Origin: Rhodanobacter fulvus Jip2
GTDB taxonomy: Bacteria; Pseudomonadota; Gammaproteobacteria; Xanthomonadales; Rhodanobacteraceae
Length of the DNA: 46,829 nt
Reading direction: 5' to 3'
NCBI RefSeq assembly: GCF_000264315.1
Contig: NZ_AJXU01000083.1
Location: 1 to 46,829, forward strand
Part shown: positions 43,280 through 46,829 of the stretch, one piece after another
Layout: each line of letters opens with the position of its first letter
Numbering within the stretch: position 1 is the first letter of the stretch
Position numbers and translations under genes: made by a program
The notes under the pieces: generated by a model
The model's input: only the letters and a program-made list of their open reading frames with translations
Database searches by the model: none
What the model was told of the DNA's origin: nothing

Positions 43280-45591
43280 GGTGAAGATCCATCCTCGGTC
43301 GGGTAGGTGAAGCGAAGCAGCAGGTGATTGCCTTGCGCGTCCCGTGTATAGCGCATTTCGTCGGTCATGGTGCGTGCGAGGTGGATGCCCAGGCCGCCGA
43401 TCTGCTCGCGGTCGGCCAGGTCGCCGGTAAGGGTGGGGGCGGCGGATTGCAGCGGATCGAAGGCGATGCCGTCGTCGATCAGCTCGATCGTGGTGGCGCC
43501 GGGTCGGGACTGCAGCAGCAGCCGAATCCGGCCGGGTCGACCATCGGGGTAGCCGTATTCCACCGTGTTGACCATCAGCTCCTCCAGCACCAGGCGCACG
43601 TCGCCGTGCAGTGATGCCGGGACTTTTGCCTCCTGCAGCAGCTGCTCGCAGCGGTCGAGCGCCACGAAGACGTCCGGCAGCCGGTTGTCGATGTCTATCC
43701 CGGTCGCCGGCACCCCGGTGCCGTGCCAGGTCAGCGCCAGCAGGGTGATGTCGTCCGCCTGCGCGGCATCCGCCACGAAATGGTCGACGTCGCCCAGCAA
43801 CCGCTCGATGTAGCCGGCGGTGGTGGCGGTCGACGGCACCTGCACCAGGCTTTCCACGGTGCGCTCGATGCCGTACATCTGTTGCTCGTGGTCGCTGGCT
43901 TCGGTGATGCCGTCGGTATACATCAGCAGCGTTTCGCCGGTGCGCAGGCGCAGGCGGTGTTCCGGATAAGTGGAATCCTCGTACAGCCCCAGCACCGCGC
44001 CGGTGGGGAATTCCAGCAGTTGCGGCGCGCCGCGGCCGCACAGGATCGGCGGCTCGTGGCCGGCGCTGGCCAGTACCAGGTCGCCGCTGCCGGTGTCCAG
44101 CAGGCCGCACAGCAGGGTGACGAACATGCAGCTGTCGTTGCCGCGGCAGAGTTCGAGATTGAGCAGATGCAGCAGGTTCTGCGGCGTCTGTGCGCGCGGC
44201 GCCAGCGCCTTGGCCAGGGTGATCGTCTGCGCCATGAACAGGGCGGCCGGAATGCCCTTGTCGGAGACGTCGCCGACCATCACGAAGAAGCGCTGCGGGT
44301 CGAGCATGAAGTAGCTGTAGAGATCGCCGCCCACCGCCCGCGCGGGACGCAGCGCGGCATGCAGTTCGAACTGCGCGCAGACGGCGTCGAGGTAGTGTGC
44401 ATTCGGCAACAGGCCCAGCTGGATCTGATGGGCGATCTCCAGTTCGCTGGCCAGCCGCTGTTTTTCGCGCGCCACCCGGGCGAGATCTTCCAGGTGCAGG
44501 GCCAGCTCGCGGCGCATGTGATCGAACGACTGGGTCAGGCGGCCCACTTCGTCGGGCCGGCGGGCCGGCGGCAATTCGAAATCCAGCTCGCCGCGGGCAA
44601 CGTGCTCGGCGCGGTCGGCCAGCACACCCAGCGGCGCCATCGTGCGACGGATCGTCAGCAGGGTGATCAGCGACACGCCGAGCAGCGCCAACAGGCCCAG
44701 CGCGAGGCTCAGCATGAAGATGCGCCGCACGCTGGCGTAGGTCTGGTACTCGGGCACCACCAGCCCAAGCCGCCAGCGGGTGCCTTCGATCGGTGCGGAA
44801 TAAACCCAGACCGGCCCGCGCGCCCGCGGGTTCTGCGCCACCCGCAGGCGCATGGTTCCGGCCTGGTCGCTGGCCAGCGCGTTGAGCAGGGCCGGTGAGC
44901 CGCGTTTGCCGACCAGAACCGGATTGTCGTGCGCCAGGTAGTTGCCGTCGCTGTCGAGCACGAAGGCGTAGGCGCCCGCGGGCTTGTCCAGGCTGCTGAG
45001 GATATTGTGCAGCCAGTCGAGCGTGACGTCGGCGTTGATGATGCCGGTGGGGTGCCCGTTGCGCTCGATCGCCACGGAGTAGTTGATCACCTGGCGGTGC
45101 CGCGACAGCGACAGGAACGGCCGCTGCCAGCAGCCGCTGGCGCAACCGAGTCCGCCGAGGAACCAGTTGCTGTTCCAGTAGGGGTTGCTGTCTTGCGACA
45201 GGTTGCGGCTGGTCAGGCTGCCGTCGTCCAGTCGACGCACGAACGGCGAGTACATGGGCGCATCGGAGGGGTCGGGTGACGGCGTGAACACCGCGGCCAG
45301 GCCGTCCATGTCCAGATTGGTGGACAAGGTGTCGCGCAGCAGGGGTTCGGCGTCATCCTGGCGGGTGGCGACGATCGTTGCGAGCATCTGCGCCGAGACG
45401 GCCACGCGATCGATCCTGGCCTGGATCTGGCTACCCGCGTTGGCCGCCAGGGCGGCGGCCTCGTGGTGGGTGTGCTGCAGGATCTGCGCGCGGGTCAGGC
45501 TGAGCAACAACGCCCCGATCGCCGCAAGCACGACCGTGGATCCGACCAGAACCCACAGTGCTGTCCGCGATGCAATGCTGCGCAGGGCCAT
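43276..45591 (-). CDS. Membrane PP2C-type phosphatase with sensor and RsbW-like kinase domain
   Basis: Protein of 771 residues. Order: membrane segment (about 12-32), periplasmic Cache-like sensor (about 40-290), second membrane segment (about 300-320), HAMP (about 322-375), SpoIIE/RsbU PP2C domain (about 400-610; RPARAVGGDLYSYF, GDVSDKGIPAALFMA, YTDGITEAS, ADDITLLAL), then a HATPase anti-sigma kinase domain (about 630-765; LEELMVNTVEYGY, IELIDDGIAFDP, GGLGIHLARTM). It can therefore dephosphorylate and phosphorylate a STAS partner, presumably the protein encoded next to it. The ATG at 45591 is chosen over 45621, which has no ribosome-binding site. It resembles the RsbU/SypE type. Signal unknown. 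Confidence 0.9.
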   Translation of the reverse strand: MALRSIASRTALWVLVGSTVVLAAIGALLLSLTRAQILQHTHHEAAALAANAGSQIQARIDRVAVSAQMLATIVATRQDDAEPLLRDTLSTNLDMDGLAAVFTPSPDPSDAPMYSPFVRRLDDGSLTSRNLSQDSNPYWNSNWFLGGLGCASGCWQRPFLSLSRHRQVINYSVAIERNGHPTGIINADVTLDWLHNILSSLDKPAGAYAFVLDSDGNYLAHDNPVLVGKRGSPALLNALASDQAGTMRLRVAQNPRARGPVWVYSAPIEGTRWRLGLVVPEYQTYASVRRIFMLSLALGLLALLGVSLITLLTIRRTMAPLGVLADRAEHVARGELDFELPPARRPDEVGRLTQSFDHMRRELALHLEDLARVAREKQRLASELEIAHQIQLGLLPNAHYLDAVCAQFELHAALRPARAVGGDLYSYFMLDPQRFFVMVGDVSDKGIPAALFMAQTITLAKALAPRAQTPQNLLHLLNLELCRGNDSCMFVTLLCGLLDTGSGDLVLASAGHEPPILCGRGAPQLLEFPTGAVLGLYEDSTYPEHRLRLRTGETLLMYTDGITEASDHEQQMYGIERTVESLVQVPSTATTAGYIERLLGDVDHFVADAAQADDITLLALTWHGTGVPATGIDIDNRLPDVFVALDRCEQLLQEAKVPASLHGDVRLVLEELMVNTVEYGYPDGRPGRIRLLLQSRPGATTIELIDDGIAFDPLQSAAPTLTGDLADREQIGGLGIHLARTMTDEMRYTRDAQGNHLLLRFTYPTEDGSSP

Positions 45592-45724
45592 GCTGCATTC
45601 CCGGTTTCCTTGGCCTTGCATCTAGCCACGAATAATTGGTTGTCCGCAAGCCGGACCGGCAAGGGTGGTTTCGTCAGTCAGGGCATAATCCCGCCCTCCT
45701 ACTTCACCGACGAGACGCCGCCCC

Positions 45725-46213
45725 ATGTCCGGACAACAGCACGAAGTGACGTTTCGCTTTCTCGCCCAGCCAACGGACGTCAATTTCGGCGGCAAGGTGC
45801 ATGGCGGCATGGCGATGAAGTGGATCGACCAGGCTGGCTATGCCTGCGCGGTGGGCTGGAGCGGGGCGTATTGCGTCACCGCATCGGTGAGCGGCATCCA
45901 GTTCGTGGCGCCGATCCTGATCGGCGACCTGGTCACGGTACGCGCGCGGCTGATCCACACCGGCACCAGCAGCATGCATCTGGCGGTCGACGTGCTGGCT
46001 CGCGACCTGCGTCGCGACGAGCAGCGCCTGGCCACCAGCTGCGTCATGGTTTTCGTGGCGCTCGACGGGCAGGACGGCAAGCCCGCCCCGGTGCCGCGCT
46101 GGGAACCGCGCGACGACAGCGAGCGCCGGCTGCAGGCGCAGGCCCGGCAGTTGCTGGAGCTGTCCAAGGGAATGGAGCAACTGGTCGATCTGCGCGGCGT
46201 GACACTGGATTGA
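45725..46213 (+). CDS. Acyl-CoA thioesterase, hot-dog fold (YciA/4HBT type)
   Basis: Cytoplasmic thioesterase of 162 residues. Visible are NFGGKVHGGMAMKWIDQAGYACA (split: NFGGKVHGGMAMKWIDQAGY), with the catalytic aspartate in the helix, TASVSGIQFVAPILIGDLVT and MHLAVDVLARDL. It hydrolyses acyl-CoA to free acid and CoA; chain length is not readable. It stands alone, divergent from the phosphatase gene, with a gap of 133 nt between them. Confidence 0.92.
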   Translation: MSGQQHEVTFRFLAQPTDVNFGGKVHGGMAMKWIDQAGYACAVGWSGAYCVTASVSGIQFVAPILIGDLVTVRARLIHTGTSSMHLAVDVLARDLRRDEQRLATSCVMVFVALDGQDGKPAPVPRWEPRDDSERRLQAQARQLLELSKGMEQLVDLRGVTLD

Positions 46214-46271
46214 GCGGCCGCAAAACCCGCCGGAAAATCATGCGGACATGCGAATTCGGTGCCAGAAGGTG

Positions 46272-46300
46272 TTGACAGTCCCGGGTCCGATCCACACAAT
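46272..46300 (+). promoter_or_regulatory. Candidate sigma-70 promoter of the tRNA cluster
   Basis: TTGACA (46272-46277) is a perfect -35, and CACAAT (46295-46300) matches four of six -10 positions at 17-nt spacing. The tRNA-Tyr gene starts 14 nt after the -10. This fits a strong stable-RNA promoter. Confidence 0.65.
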
Positions 46301-46314
46301 ACGCGTTCTTTGTT

Positions 46315-46400
46315 GGAGGGATACCCAAGCGGCCAACGGGGGCAGACTGTAAATCTGCTGGCTTACGCCTTCGGTGGTTCGAATCCACCTCCCTCCACCA
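46315..46400 (+). tRNA. tRNA-Tyr (anticodon GTA)
   Basis: The acceptor stem GGAGGGA pairs with TCCCTCC, followed by A and encoded CCA. The anticodon arm is GCAGACTGTAAATCTGC with GTA. A long variable arm and the T arm GGTTCGAATCC are present (86 nt including CCA), as expected for tRNA-Tyr. Confidence 0.96.
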
Positions 46401-46459
46401 GTTGCAAGCGGCATCATGCGACGTGAAAACGGCGCGGTTGACAAAGGGTTCCGCGCAGG

Positions 46460-46533
46460 GCGGGAGTAGTTCAATGGTAGAACATCAGTTTTCCAAACTG
46501 ATTACGCGGGTTCGATTCCCGCCTTCCGCTCCA
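46460..46533 (+). tRNA. tRNA-Gly (anticodon TCC)
   Basis: The acceptor stem GCGGGAG pairs with CTTCCGC with one G-T pair, followed by T and encoded CCA. The anticodon arm TCAGT-TTTCCAA-ACTGA carries TCC, and the T arm contains GGTTCGATTCC. 74 nt. It is the second tRNA of the tuf-linked cluster. Confidence 0.95.
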
Positions 46534-46654
46534 TTGTTCTGCACGTGCCCGGCGCCCTCGGTCGAAGCAGTCGCTGCTTAGATCGACGCCTTGATGAAGT
46601 CCGGCCGGATGCCGGGTTTATCTTCGCCATCACGGAGGATGGCAAAAAGTATCT

Positions 46655-46730
<76 letters not shown>

Positions 46731-46752
46731 GTTCAGTTTGACCTTCACGGTC

Positions 46753-46781
46753 GTGACCCTAGCAGGGCACGTTTTCTTTTT
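46753..46781 (+). terminator. Terminator-like hairpin between tRNA-Thr and tuf
   Basis: GTG-A-CCCT (46753-46760) pairs with AGGGCAC (46764-46770), with loop AGC and one bulged A. GTTTTCTTTTT follows at once (46771-46781). This has the shape of an intrinsic terminator or attenuator. Confidence 0.65.
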
Positions 46782-46811
46782 AACCATTGACTCCATCGGG
46801 GTTTAGCGCGC

Positions 46812-46829
46812 ATGGCAAAGGGTAAATTC
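46812..46829 (+). CDS. tuf: Elongation factor Tu, 5' end only
   Basis: ATG GCA AAG GGT AAA TTC encodes MAKGKF, the usual first residues of EF-Tu in Xanthomonadales, and the frame runs off the window. The position after tRNA-Tyr, tRNA-Gly and tRNA-Thr matches the conserved thrU-tyrU-glyT-thrT-tufB order of E. coli. The call rests on six codons plus this context. Confidence 0.85.

Noticed and set aside
46438..46443. Second TTGACA between tRNA-Tyr and tRNA-Gly
   Set aside because: At 17-nt spacing the -10 would fall inside tRNA-Gly (46461-46466) and does not match TATAAT.

Overview
The window is high-GC gammaproteobacterial DNA. The conserved block hemA-prfA / TPR-lolB-ispE-tRNA(Gln)-prs-rplY-pth-ychF, the tRNA(Tyr)-tRNA(Gly)-tRNA(Thr)-tuf order at the right edge and the protein sequences point to the Xanthomonadales (Lysobacterales), most likely Rhodanobacteraceae (Rhodanobacter/Dyella/Luteibacter type). 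This assignment rests on recognition, not on a search.

Region 1 (1-21.4 kb) is an unusual export locus. One MacB/LolD-type ATPase is followed by twelve FtsX/MacB-type permeases arranged as six A/B pairs, all on the + strand. A secreted alpha/beta hydrolase sits between pairs 4 and 5. The array is followed by a sigma-54-dependent response regulator, a small secreted protein and an NtrY-like histidine kinase. No adaptor (MacA/HlyD) or outer-membrane partner lies inside the window. A- and B-type proteins are distinct paralogue lines, each A is tightly coupled to its B (1-11 nt gap), and repeat elements occupy the boundaries in front of pairs 1 to 4.

Region 2 (21.4-24.6 kb) is a qmcA/nfeD membrane-quality-control pair followed by a ThrE-type exporter. 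The pair is split by a small DUF559 nuclease-like gene bracketed by inverted hairpin repeats, which looks like an inserted cassette. Similar double-hairpin elements without a gene occur at 1, 3.5, 6.2 and 32.6 kb.

Region 3 (24.6-32.6 kb) is mixed metabolism: a one-domain asparaginase, an AidB-like acyl-CoA dehydrogenase, a dolichyl-phosphate-mannose-synthase-like glycosyltransferase with a polytopic membrane partner, a DUF2069/WrbA pair, YihY, a TlpA-like thioredoxin and acylphosphatase.

Region 4 (32.7-42.9 kb) is the housekeeping block: prfA and hemA on the minus strand; TPR lipoprotein, lolB, an in-frame GNAT-IspE fusion, tRNA-Gln(TTG), prs, rplY, pth and ychF on the plus strand.

Region 5 (42.9-46.8 kb) holds a minus-strand STAS / PP2C-phosphatase partner-switching pair, a hot-dog thioesterase, then tRNA-Tyr(GTA), tRNA-Gly(TCC), tRNA-Thr(GGT) and the first six codons of tuf, with a terminator-like hairpin between tRNA-Thr and tuf. 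Three families of intergenic inverted repeats (CT-rich double hairpins, GGGATTC long inverted repeats, and GGGAGCGACTTCAGTCGC REP-like units) recur through the window. No CRISPR array, rRNA gene or insertion sequence with a recognisable transposase was seen.
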